Positions 11,793 through 23,100 of a DNA stretch of 64,000 bases are shown here, one piece after another. The notes beneath the pieces are model-generated. The model had not been told where the DNA came from and searched no databases. It saw only the letters and a program-made list of their open reading frames with translations. Both the position numbers and the translations under genes were made by a program. This DNA is from Primulina eburnea (lineage: Eukaryota > Streptophyta > Magnoliopsida > Lamiales > Gesneriaceae), in assembly GCF_022965805.1 (NCBI RefSeq), contig NC_133105.1:2604001-2668000 (forward strand), read 5' to 3'. Position 1 is the stretch's first letter; each line of letters starts with the position of its first letter.

Positions 11793-13437
11793 TTGCCTTT
11801 GGTTTTTGTACATCTACTGACATTTTCGACTATTTTGACCATATTTCTGATATAATATCAAATATGTAACAATGTTTGAAATACATCAGCATTTTTTTGT
11901 AAGGTGTCAACACTCCGGCAATAAGATTAAAAGCAAAATAAATATAAATAAAGTTGTTGCACCAAGCCAAACTTTAAAAATCTTGTGGACCAAAGCTCAA
12001 AATGTAGCAATTTAATATATAAAATAATTATTTTCTCTTAACGGGTCTTTTGATGAAAATCCTGATCGAGGAAATAAATGGATGAAAAGAAATGTAGAAA
12101 GATATGTTTGGATGGAGCTTATCTTCACACCAACTTTTAATGTTAAATCATTGTCGTATAATGTGAGAATTCTCTGATGAAGCAGGTCCCTTGACAATGG
12201 ACATCACCATATTATTTTCAGATTCCGGTCTCCATCTTTGCTTCTGGCTAATTAAAAAAATTCCTCATCGCCACCTGCGGATATTAAATCATCATCCCCA
12301 TCCCCGCCCTCGTCCCCGTCCCAATCATCGTTTCAAATATCCATTAAGTTGGCCAATGCGTATTATTGTTAACATTACTACTAAATAATTATTATTATTA
12401 TAATTATCGTCGTACGCTCGAATATAGAAATATCATTCTCATTCCCCTCTTGAATTGGTTCGGTTTGGCTAACATTAAAAAACGGTTAAATCGGTTTTGG
12501 TTAATTCGGTTTGATTTGTCACTGAATTAACCGAATGTTCACCCTCATTTTTAGGTAAGGGAAATAATATTTTTTTTTACCGTAACTCAATTTTTATTTT
12601 TTATTTATCTATGTTATGATAAATCCACGGTCTAATTTATATATATATATATTAGTCTTTTTCCATCAAATGTAAGTCAACAATGTTCGACGTCACATTA
12701 ACAATATTTGGTGATGTATAATCAGTTTTCGATGTCACATTAATATTTCAATGAAAATTAGAGAATGACAACAAAATAACAAATTACTGAACTAAAACTA
12801 TAAATTGGTCGACAATATGACAAAAAATATAAAAATTATACCATTATAAAGCTTTTAATATTCTACATAAAACAATAAATCATTGAAAAAGTTCAACAGT
12901 TTCGAAAATTTAGAAATTATCAGTGATAGTTGTCGAATAACAAATCAAAATCAAGCGTCCTTAAAAGTTTTTTTTTTAAAAAAAGAAGTAATTGGCACGC
13001 TGCTTTATCTGCCTAGTCATTATATATCTTGATGGAGAAATGTACAGGAAAATTGTTGTTAACGACTGAATTATAACAAAAAACTAAACGTATTATTAAA
13101 ATTAGCAAGTGTAAACACTTAAATAATTAATTAAAATTATCCATATAATGAATATATTTAATAATTTTAAAAAAAATTATATCATTTTGAGATCATGTTC
13201 AAAAAGGATAATAATCTTGAGGTTAGATTGAATTATTTACCATTACGTTTGATTATTGATTGAGTGAAATTATTACAGATAAAAAATAGAAAATTTATTA
13301 AAATCATATATTATTTGTCTATCAAAATTTTAAAGAATAAATTAATATTTGTTAAAAATAAAAATATTACATGAAAAATTTGATTAAATTTTATGATTAT
13401 TTTCTGAACATTTTTAAAAATATTTATACTAACGTTC

Positions 13438-13465
13438 TAATAATAATAATAATAATAATAATAAT
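13438..13465. repeat. (TAA)n trinucleotide microsatellite
   Basis: Nine uninterrupted TAA units, about 50 bases before the MULE-type MITE. Confidence 0.9.
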
Positions 13466-13517
13466 ATTGATGTATGGACGTTTAATATGCCAAAAAATCA
13501 TGATGAGATTCTACACT

Positions 13518-13990
13518 AGGGGTGCAAACGAACCGAATCGAGCCGAATAATAGTAAAAAAGTCAGGCTCGAATTCGGCTCGAAATAGGTATATTCGAGTT
13601 CGAGCTCGATTCGAAGTTCGATAATTTCAAATATTTGGGCTCGAGCTCGGCTCGAAATGAAGTTCGAGTTCGAGTTCGGCTCGAAATATTCGAATATATT
13701 CGTGAACTATTCGAATTATTGCTCGGATATTAAGGTTTGAAAGCTCGAAATGCTCGAAATATTCGAAATGTATATATATATATATATAATTATATTATAT
13801 TAATAAAATATTAAGGCTCGCGAACTATTCGCGAGCTATCGAACAAAATAATTTGGGCTCGAGTTCGGCTCGAAAAAAAAGTTCGAACGTGTTCGAGTTC
13901 GGCTCAAATTCGATAAGTTCGAATACGAATCGAATATTTATCGAGCCGGCTCGAAAAACTCGCGAACATGTTCGGTTCGTTTGCAGCCCT
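13518..13990. mobile_element. Mutator-type MITE with perfect 10-bp target duplication
   Basis: The left end is AGGGGTGCAAACGAACCGAA and the reverse complement of the right end is AGGGCTGCAAACGAACCGAA, 19 of 20 identical. The flanks are a perfect 10-base direct repeat ATTCTACACT (13508-13517 and 13991-14000). A 9-11 bp duplication is typical of Mutator-like elements. The 473-bp interior is made of iterated TTCGAG, CTCGGCTCGAA and TTCGAACG-like words, with no transposase. Related ends are common in eudicot genomes, to my recollection. Confidence 0.88.
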
Positions 13991-14261
13991 ATTCTACACT
14001 ATAAAGTAAAAAAAATACATAATATTATATAAAAAATTTATAGTTTACTTGATATTTAAAGAGTATGAAGAACTAAATATCTAAAAGTAACACAAAACCA
14101 AAATCATGATTGAAATTTAATGATGATATGATCAATGTAAATATTCAAGATATGAACCGAGTCATATAAAAATATTATTTTATACCAAAACTATTATTTT
14201 TCATTCAAGACATGAATCGAGACGACTCGTCTCATTAATATAGATTTATGAAAAGTCTCAC

Positions 14262-15026
14262 TAGGGATGTCAATGGATCCGGGTTTTACCCAGACCCTGC
14301 AATGGACCCGTGTGTATGAGGTGGGTTTGGACCTACTAAATGGGTTATGGGGTGGGTCTCGGGTCCAATTTTTCAAACTCGTCCGGATATGAGGCGGGTC
14401 ATGGGTCCTATAATACCCGCTCCATATATGTGGATATAAATATTTTAAGGATTTTAGTTTTATTAATTTTTCATTTTTTTAGTAGTTCACCTCAACCATA
14501 ACGATCTTGATTATTCGGCTATTCCTATGTCAACTGTGGCATTTGAATCTGCTTTTAGCAATAGTGGAAGAATAATTGCTTCTCATCTTAGTAGACTTAA
14601 ATATTGCCTACTCGTTGATTTTATATTGATATGTTTAAATTATGTTATGACTTATTTTTTGGGATGTCAAGATTTTTTTGGAGAGCTAGTAACTCTTTTT
14701 TTTATGTGATTATTTATGTCGTGAAAATACTTTGTTTGTTATTATTAAGTGTGGTCGAAGACATAAATTAATTTTCCACAATGTTGTATTTAGAGGATTT
14801 GTCTGTTTCATAATTCAGTCATGTGAGAAGAAATATTATTTTTTAATTTTAAAAAAATTCGGGTCTCACGGGTCTCAGGGTCTATCCGGCCTCGTTTCAT
14901 ATTCGAGGTGGGGTGAGTCCGAAATATATTTAATCGGAGTGGGGGGTAATGGGTCAAAGTTTTTTTGATAGAGAGGATGTTGGATTTAGCCAAGTCCGCC
15001 CTATACCCACCTCATTGACATCTCTA
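14262..15026 (+). mobile_element. Internally deleted hAT element
   Basis: The left terminus is TAGGGATGTCAATG and the reverse complement of the right terminus is TAGAGATGTCAATG, 13 of 14 identical. It is flanked by 8-base duplications AGTCTCAC (14254-14261) and TGTCTCAC (15027-15034), 7 of 8 identical. Both TIR and 8-bp duplication are hAT hallmarks. Subterminal regions are rich in GGGTC/GACCC words on both sides. A transposase remnant lies inside and is annotated separately. Confidence 0.85.
14488..14709 (+). pseudogene. hAT transposase C-terminal (dimerisation domain) remnant
   Basis: In frame from about 14488 the DNA reads LDYSAIPMSTVAFESAFSNS then GRIIASHLSRL, matching the conserved end of hAT transposases (AIPxSTVxSESAFSxxGR...RL). 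The rest of the transposase is absent and the frame continues into unrelated residues until a stop at 14709, so this is a decayed 3' fragment and not an active gene. It is only distantly like the DAYSLEEPER-like gene at 1830, which is a different hAT lineage. Confidence 0.82.
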
Positions 15027-15367
15027 TGTCTCACATTAGATTTACCAAACCAATTTAAGTAGATTTATTTTTTTCTATCTTGAGTAATTTTTCGTAAATA
15101 TATTGACATACGATTTACTTAGATTATTGGTTATATTAAAATAATTTTATTAGTATTTTTTTCAAAAACATATTATAGCGATTTTTTTTTCAAATAATTA
15201 TTTTTTTAATAATATTTATTTAAACTGATTAAATTAATTACAAAAAAAATTAAATACTTTTATACTCGTAATTATTTTCTTTGTCATCGTAGATCCATGT
15301 TTCTCGAATAATTTATTTTAGTGAAATAATAAATATTTGTACTCTTATCTTTTAATATAATTAATAC

Positions 15368-15373
<6 letters not shown>

Positions 15374-15405
<32 letters not shown>
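15374..15405. repeat. (AT)n microsatellite
   Basis: About 30 bases of uninterrupted AT dinucleotides. Confidence 0.9.
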
Positions 15406-15410
<5 letters not shown>

Positions 15411-15807
15411 TTTGTTTAATATTGTTTCAAAATAAACATATGAGAAATAATGAAAAAAATTGTTATTTTAAAATTAATTAATTAATGATATTGAAAAGTG
15501 AAATATTATTTTATATAACACTATATATATATGGAAATATTTGTATTATTATTTTGGAGAATATTTGTTATTTTGTATTATAAGAAAAAATAAATATGTT
15601 ATTACATTATATTTTAATTGAATAGGTGACACTTTTAGGTATTAAGATATGATTAAGAAAACCATACAATATTTAAAACGCCAAATAATCACATATTTAG
15701 ATATAATATAATATACATGTTAAAAAGTGTCTTCCATAAAATTTGATTGAAAACTATATTTAAAAATATGGAAAACGTAACTTAAAATTCCTTTGAATAA
15801 TGATAAA

Positions 15808-15982
15808 AACTTGTGTGAGATAGTCTCACAGATCATATTGTGTGAGACAGATATCTTATTTGGGTCATCCATGATAAAATATTACTTTTTTATGCTAATA
15901 ATATTACTTTTTATTGTGAATATCGGTAGGGTTGACCCGTCTCACAGATAAAGATTCGTGATACCGTCTCACAAGAGGCTAC
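15808..15982 (-). mobile_element. MITE copy C (GTGAGACnGTCTCAC family)
   Basis: Full-length copy in reverse orientation: it begins CTTGTGTGAGATAGTCTCAC and ends GTCTCACAAGAGGCTA. The internal blocks TTATTTGGGTCATCCATG, two AATATTACTTTTTAT copies, and GAATATCGGTAGGGTTGACC are the reverse complements of the + strand copies. Confidence 0.9.
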
Positions 15983-18455
15983 TATCGAATAACAGTAAAA
16001 ACAAAAACTAATCAGGAATCATAACTCAAGCTCGGGTGATTGAATTTGAAACCGAAATTTTACCCGATCAGATTTTGCGTAAAATATGCAATCCGTGTAA
16101 AATTGATTTCTACTCATTTGAGCTAGAGATATATGTAAAATCACCACACACACAAAACTAGTTATCACAAAACTCATATAAGATGTTCTCATCGATCAAT
16201 TTTGTAAGATATATATTCGACTCGACGGACTCATGAAAAAATAATATATTTTTGTCAAAAAAAATATTTTTTTATTTAAATTTGGATCGACCCATCTTAC
16301 GGATATAAATCAATAAGATCATCTTACAAAAGACATTCTCAATAATTGTCATTAGAATCTACGACATACATGCACTTCACTGGCTCGCATATATTTTGTT
16401 TTTGACAAATGAGACTTTGGGTTTTAAAAAAAAAAAAATTAGAAAACAACTCCACAACTGAGAGCCAAGAGAATAAGTTTTCTTAAAGGAAAAAATATTT
16501 CACCAAAAGAGATCTTTTGCTTAATATAATATGATATAAATTAATATTATTTTTGTTTTGATTTGCTGAAACGTCGTAAAGTTAAAATGACATTACAAAT
16601 ATTTAAATGTCTTCGACCAATAATTAAGACTTGCGCTTTATTTAACTAGAGATCGAATCTCTAATAATTGCAAAAGACAAACACAAACATTTTCCCCTTC
16701 AGAAAAACACACTTGTGTTTCAAATTCGTTTCTGCCAAAAAACAAAGGAAGCAAAATCGGAACACAAGAAATTTAACATTATGGATATCGATGGATTATT
16801 CCCTACCTCCGTCATGCCATAATTAAACAACCACAAAAATACAAACAATTCTAACCCTTTAAAGCGATATTTATAGACTTTTAAAATAAATTTTTAATAA
16901 TCATAGATATCGATTGGTTCGTGATAGATATGAGACGATAAATTAAAAGATACTGATAACATGTTTATTTTTAAACTCATATTATCATAAAACTTTAGCC
17001 GAACACGTGATAATGTCCTTATTTTCATGTACAATATTGGGAAAATTAAAAAACATGATAACTAGAAAAAATTTAATTCATGGCCGCCATGCTAGCTCGA
17101 AAAAGGTGTGGACTTGATGTTAGATTGCCGATTAGGAACTTGACTGAAAACGGACGAATCTAGTGGGGGATGAGAGGATATTAGTTTCTCAAGAAATAAA
17201 AATCTATAATTTAATTTATTTTTTCAGAAAATTTATAATTTATTTTTTCTCCAAACTTCCCACTTCCACGCTCAATATTCCGGTAAAAATATTTTTATCT
17301 AGAGTAACTAACTTCGATATCTTGAAATAAACAATATAAATAATCGTATCTCAGCAATGATATTTGACTGTTATTCATTATAACCAGCCTAACTAAATAA
17401 ATTATATATTATGGAAATTCCTCCCTAATTGAAATAATTATTAACTGCTTTTAATTATTTTAAAAATTAAATTTTTTATTTAAAAAGAAAAAAAAAACGT
17501 AATCCAATATAAAAACACTTGTGTAGCTTTCTTTTTTTTTTAAAAAAAGAAAAGAAAAAGTAAAACACGTGTACGGTTAGTTCAAATCGTGATTTTTTAT
17601 TTTTTTTAACCTTTGAAACTTTTGTCTTGGTTATTCACATGTGCTTCACAGTGTAGTACTTTTTGTTTGCGTTTGGGGTACAATTGCATGTGTTTTTCTT
17701 TGACTTTTTTCTTGAGTACGGCCGATTTTATTGTGAATTTCCTGCTCACTTTCCAAATATAGCTTATTAATAATTTCACTCACGTCTATACTATATAATA
17801 ATAACATAGTCGAGCCTTTTTCATTAGATTTCTAATTATATGAATGATATAGATAGTTATTTTTCTTTTAGTTCAATTGATAACACTACGAGGATGTAAG
17901 TATTATTCCTGTATGTTTTGGGTTTGGGTATTGGGAAAGACGAAATAATCTTATTTCTCAACGATGAAGATATTCAATGAGCAATGATGTATGAAAAAAC
18001 CCCATGACAATAATTTCCAAGAGGGGGACGGGCTTGTTCAGGGAAATCAATACTGAGATAGTTCATGATCGTTACAATAAAACAGGTTTTTCATGAGTCA
18101 TTACACATATAATATCACATACCTGAAAAATGGGGTTCTTTTGCCTTCTCAAATGCTTGACACATGATATTCACAATAATTGTCTGGATTTCTAGAGTGT
18201 TGATACTAACTGAGTTTTGATTTGAAATTAAACTTTTAAAATTTATAGCAAGACTTCGTCATAAATTTGAGATTTTGATGTCAGTTGAGTTAAGAGCTAT
18301 TGAAAATCCGATTTCTTTTTTCTTTTGTACATGCATTTGATTTTATTTCTTTTTTTTCTTTTTACATATATACTTTTTTTAATGCGTTTTGAAATTTTTG
18401 AATGAATTTTTAAAAACGATAAAATTGAAAGTTTGTTTATAAAGTTGTCTTTCTT

Positions 18456-18478
18456 ATAATATATATATATATATATAT
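18456..18478. repeat. (AT)n microsatellite
   Basis: About 23 bases of AT dinucleotides. Confidence 0.85.
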
Positions 18479-19330
18479 GTCTATATATTTTAGACGTATA
18501 GATTTTTATCTAATATATATTTTATCAGTTTACTAATTTCTAGAAACATTTTTCAAATATCTCACATTAATAATACCTTCATATAATTAATAATTTTTTA
18601 ATTTTGGAAAATTCCAATATTTCATGAAAGAATCATTGCATGTATGATATCGATGTTTTCTAAATTCCATTATCAAATGAGATTATCCCAACAATATGGA
18701 TATTCAGATTTCAGACCATTGATTCTTCCCCGTTATATTTTTATTAAATGAGAAAATAAAGCATAGAAAAAAGATTTAAAAAATATAGTAATACGCAAAC
18801 ACAAAGCATATCGATTATACTACGTGAGATTATTAATAATATGATGATTATATATCAACAGAATTTTACAAAAGTACATAATTAATCATATGAACCAAAC
18901 AGTGCATATTGCATAGGTAATGCTCAAGTTAGCTTATAAATTGTGATTTTTTCATATATCAAACCATTGGCTCTTAGCCTCTAACTAACAGTTGGGCCAA
19001 CCCATTAATAGTTCAAGATTGAAAATAATTAGCCATATGACTGGCCCAATGAAAATTTTACAACATACCCAAAAGCCCTGCCCAGCAGTTTGGTACCAAA
19101 TATATATATATATTTTTTAAAAAGAAAGTCTTCACAAAATTTGTTCTAAATATTTTAAACACAATCCAATCAAAATTATTATCAATGTTTGTCAAAAAAT
19201 TTAAAAGGAAAACAATTATTATAAATGTGTTTCTTTATCACGATGAACCGCGACCATGATTTTTTTGTATATACTAAGTAACTTAATAATCTGTAAATCA
19301 CGTTATTCAGATAAATTGTATTGAGCAAAA

Positions 19331-19690
19331 TCTTTGTGATAGGCTCGTACGAGAAAGTGTTTGTAGCAAAAATCGGATTCCTGACTATTGGTCAAGAGCT
19401 CACTTATTACACTAACTTGGACACCCCCTCAAAGTCATTATCAAATTGTTTTTTTATGTCATGAGAACCTGTCGTCAACACTCTTTGGTGCTTACTGGAT
19501 GAATTTTATGACCAACATAATAGCTTGCAAACTACGCTAGCTAAGTAAACATCATGTGCAATACTTGTGCGATATGCTCGCTCGCGAAAATATTGACATG
19601 AAAAATCGAATGATTATTGTTCTAGCGCTTTTATACTATACTAACTTAGACACCCAATTGATAATATTATCGATCGTTTTTTTTAAACTT
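19331..19690. repeat. Diverged tandem duplication
   Basis: Two stretches about 230 bases apart share ordered blocks: TGTGATAGGCTCG / TGCGATATGCTCG, AAAAATCG, ACACTAACTTGGACACCC / ATACTAACTTAGACACCC, ATTATC and a T-run. The copies span roughly 19331-19460 and 19565-19690. Nothing coding is recognisable; the short open frame in the second copy does not look like a protein. Confidence 0.55.
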
Positions 19691-20148
19691 TTACATGATG
19701 ATGCCCGAAATTCAGGTGGATTAGTGTTTGCTATTTTTTATACTTATAATTAATATAAAATAATAATTTTAATCGATTATTTTGTAAATTTATCACTTAA
19801 AAAAATAAATTAAATTCCCACGACCAATTATATATACGTATATATTTATAATATATATTTTCTTGTTGTCACATACATAATAGATATCATACAGTATGGA
19901 AACATATTATGCGTATTTATATTATCCACCTCTCTTTCCTCATTTCTCTTACTGAAATTCGTGTAGCTAGGGTTCAGGATTCTACTCAGCTCATTATCTC
20001 TATCGAAGAATCTTTCCCATTCCATTTGAAATCCTAGATTTGGATGCAAATTTGAAGGATTTCTGAGAAGGGGCAAGTTAGGTGTTTCCTTTTATCCGCG
20101 GTGCATTGTAGTGCCGTTTCAGGTCTAATTGAATCGATCTGTAAAGTT

Positions 20149-23100
20149 ATGGAGGACGCGTTGCCGTTGGCCTCGGTGGCGGAGAACGACAGTGATTTGT
20201 CTGTTGCTGCGGGTCTTGCGAAGGAAGCTGCTTTGCTCTTTCAGGCTGGGAAGTACGTAGATTGTTTGAGGATTTTGAATCAGTTGTCGCAGAAGAAGGA
20301 GCGCGATCCGAAGGTGGGTAATCTTATATTTTAGTACAGGAAATTTAGATGTATGGTTTTATCTATAATTTGGTTTATTTTAGTTATTTTTATTGATATC
20401 ATTAGATTATCAGGATAGCGGCCGTAAATGGAATAGACTATAGCTCATGATGAATTGAGAAGTTTCTTTTGTTTTTATTTTTTAATTTTTATTTCCGTTG
20501 CATTTGGTGATGATTTTAAATTTGCGCGTTTGCCATTGGATTAGTATCATTTTATTTTGAGATACCAATGCCATGTTTGATATTTATGTGGTGGTAACTT
20601 ATGGGTAAACTTCAAGCTCGACTGGTTGTGGTTTTACGGTAAATTATATGATTAAGTTGTACTATTGCTGTCTTCCTTTTTTTTTATCGGTGATATTTGA
20701 TACCATGATACGTGGATGCAGGTTTAATAACTTAAGGCTTTTTCTTGTACGAGTACAAAAGTAATCTTTGTTTTGAGAGTTGTTGAACCGTTTCTTTTAA
20801 TTTTTTACTTCTCTCGGTTCTGGAAATGGGAATTGAGTTATAGTTTTGTCTGCTGTTTTGTTGAACCATCATGTTCTTAGGCGTCCAACAAATTGGGGAA
20901 CTGAGTGACACTTTGTGAAGCCATGATCTTATAGAATTCTTTTATTTTCCTTCTTTTCCCACATCTTTTATTTGTTGTAAGTTGGTTCACCTCACCCGAG
21001 TTTTCCTGAAGTGCTTTAATTTGCTGATAAAATGACTTAGTCTGGCGTTTTGTTCTTTTTTTGGTTTATTTTTTTCATTGGTAATATAATATTGATTAGT
21101 GACCTGGCTTATTAATCATTGTTATTCTTTTTTCCCCTCAATCAATAATTAGATTTCTTATTAGGAAAATCTACGAAGGCCCAAACACTGGGGCAGTCAT
21201 GGAGATTATAATATAGATAAATGTCTCATTCAACCAAGCTTTCCATCAACTCTGTTTTGTGTTAAGTCTTTATTTGCTTACCAGCTTGTTGTCTTCTCCT
21301 AGTCTTAACCAGTGTTTTAAAATGGGCCTAGGCGGAGTTGGCTGACTGCACTGAAAAAGTTTTAGTCGGCCAGCCTAGGCGGCCTAGGTGTTAGGCGCAG
21401 GTTTTGTGCCCAACTAGTGCTAGCGAATTTTAGAACCACGGTCTTAAATAGTATGAATGTCCTTTTGTATCTCTGTCTTTCTCATTTTCCAAGGGGACAT
21501 ATTAAACGGAGAAAGTGGCAATTCTTAACAAAATATCTCCTTTTTTTTCCGTTGGAAAAACAAACATGTGAAGTGAGGGGGTGGGCGCAAAAATTCTGTA
21601 AGACCTTAGGAAAGCACTTGTGTGTTCGTTACCAAAAGTTTTATGCTACAAAAAAATCAGATTGTAACATACAAAGCAATGGTTGGTTATTGACTTATCA
21701 TAGTCCACGCCTTTTCACAAAGAAGAATAGAAGATCGGAGAGGGGGGTTTATGGAATATATGAGAATAAGAGTCATAACTTCAGCGTGTTTTGCCTCAAG
21801 GTTCTCAGTGCAGAACACTAATGAGGTCAATTTTCGTATGAGTACAGTGGCCCAGCTAGGTCTTATTCCTCGAGTTTTTTTAGCCATTTCATTTGTTGAA
21901 TGCTTGCTCCTTTACTAGACATTCTTCAGTGTTGTTTTAGGTTTTGTATTTCATCAAGTTATCCCTCAATTGCACAAACATATTGAGACAATGCTGTATG
22001 AGGGCATACATATTTGTGATCAGTCAAACTGTTATGCTTGTCAAGAAATTAAAAACCATGCGAAGTGATTTAGCTTGGACCAAGATTTGAATTTTAAAAG
22101 GAAATGGTGAAAGGAACATGAATGTTTTGATGCATGAATAACTCGACCAGTTTCAGCAAGTTATTAAACACTCAAGTTGAATAAAAAAATAATTTCCTTG
22201 AATTCACACCAGAACTATTGGTCATCAAGCCTGTTTCAATTGTTGGTTTCAAAACATTAAAACTACTGATTCAATTTAGTTTCTGTGAGCAGGATGTGTC
22301 AGGATGCAATTATGGTAAAATGAATGCTCTGTCTATTATTTCATTTGGTGTTTCTCTGAGTAATGCTTCTTTCTTAATTTTATTTTTCCCATTTTAGATT
22401 CTTCATAATATAGCTGTTGTGGAGAACATTCAAGATGGTTGTCCAAATCCTAAAAGGCTTCTTCAAGCAATTGAAAACATCAAGGTTTGTACTTAAATGG
22501 TGCTTTCCCACTCTCTTTCTTTATTTAGGGACTTTATTCATCTTCCTATGTGCACATCATTCTAATTGAATGGGATTTTATGACGATTTTTTTGAATGAT
22601 AGGTACCTGAGAAATAAATATCATGTGTGCGTGTTGCTGGGATGATACTGACATTAATTGAATGCTTCAAGTAAATAAAAAGTAATTGTTTTCATTGTCT
22701 GTTTGACATTATTTTAGCAGACAGGATGTATAAAGGAAGAAGAGAAGGCAGCCTTTCCATTATGAAAACTACCCATATTTGCCAATTAATAATAAGCTTT
22801 GCATGCAACCTCCTCTGGTTGTTATCTCCACCTTTTAATTTTTGGTCTAGGCAATACTAAGTAATTTATAATGCAGTTAGCAGTTGCAAAATTTCAGTGT
22901 TACCCTTTGTAAACATAGGATTGCTGGTCATATTGATTCCCATTTTATGTTTTATTCTTGTTTTTTAGTACGAAAGTATTCCAACCTATTACAATGTTGG
23001 TTTCACTTATTCTTACATTGGATTCCCTTTTCCCTTAATCTAGAAACAAAATGAAGAGCTTGCTTGTGCATCTAGAGAACACCTAGAGGTTGGCCGGCAG

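Larger units (their letters stand above)
7980..20000. other. Gene-poor, transposon-rich intergenic region
   Basis: Twelve kilobases with no supportable gene. The DNA is very AT-rich with many homopolymer runs. Identifiable contents are listed separately: MITE copies at 8480, 11641 and 15808, a long-TIR element at 9059, a MULE-type MITE at 13518, a hAT relic at 14262, a trinucleotide run at 13438, (AT)n tracts at 15374 and 18456, and a diverged tandem duplication at 19331. A fragment at about 12455-12560 repeats words such as TCGGTT and AACCGAAT and looks like part of another small transposon; a related scrap lies at 49230-49320. Confidence 0.6.

Noticed and set aside
16168..16342. Possible tenth MITE copy
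   Set aside because: Only weak words (GATCGACCCATCTTAC, AGATCATCTTACAAAAGA) match the family; too diverged to call.
21417..21821. 134-codon open frame inside NOT10 intron 1
   Set aside because: No recognisable domain, starts in a small transposon, and lies in an intron whose flanking exons join in phase without it.
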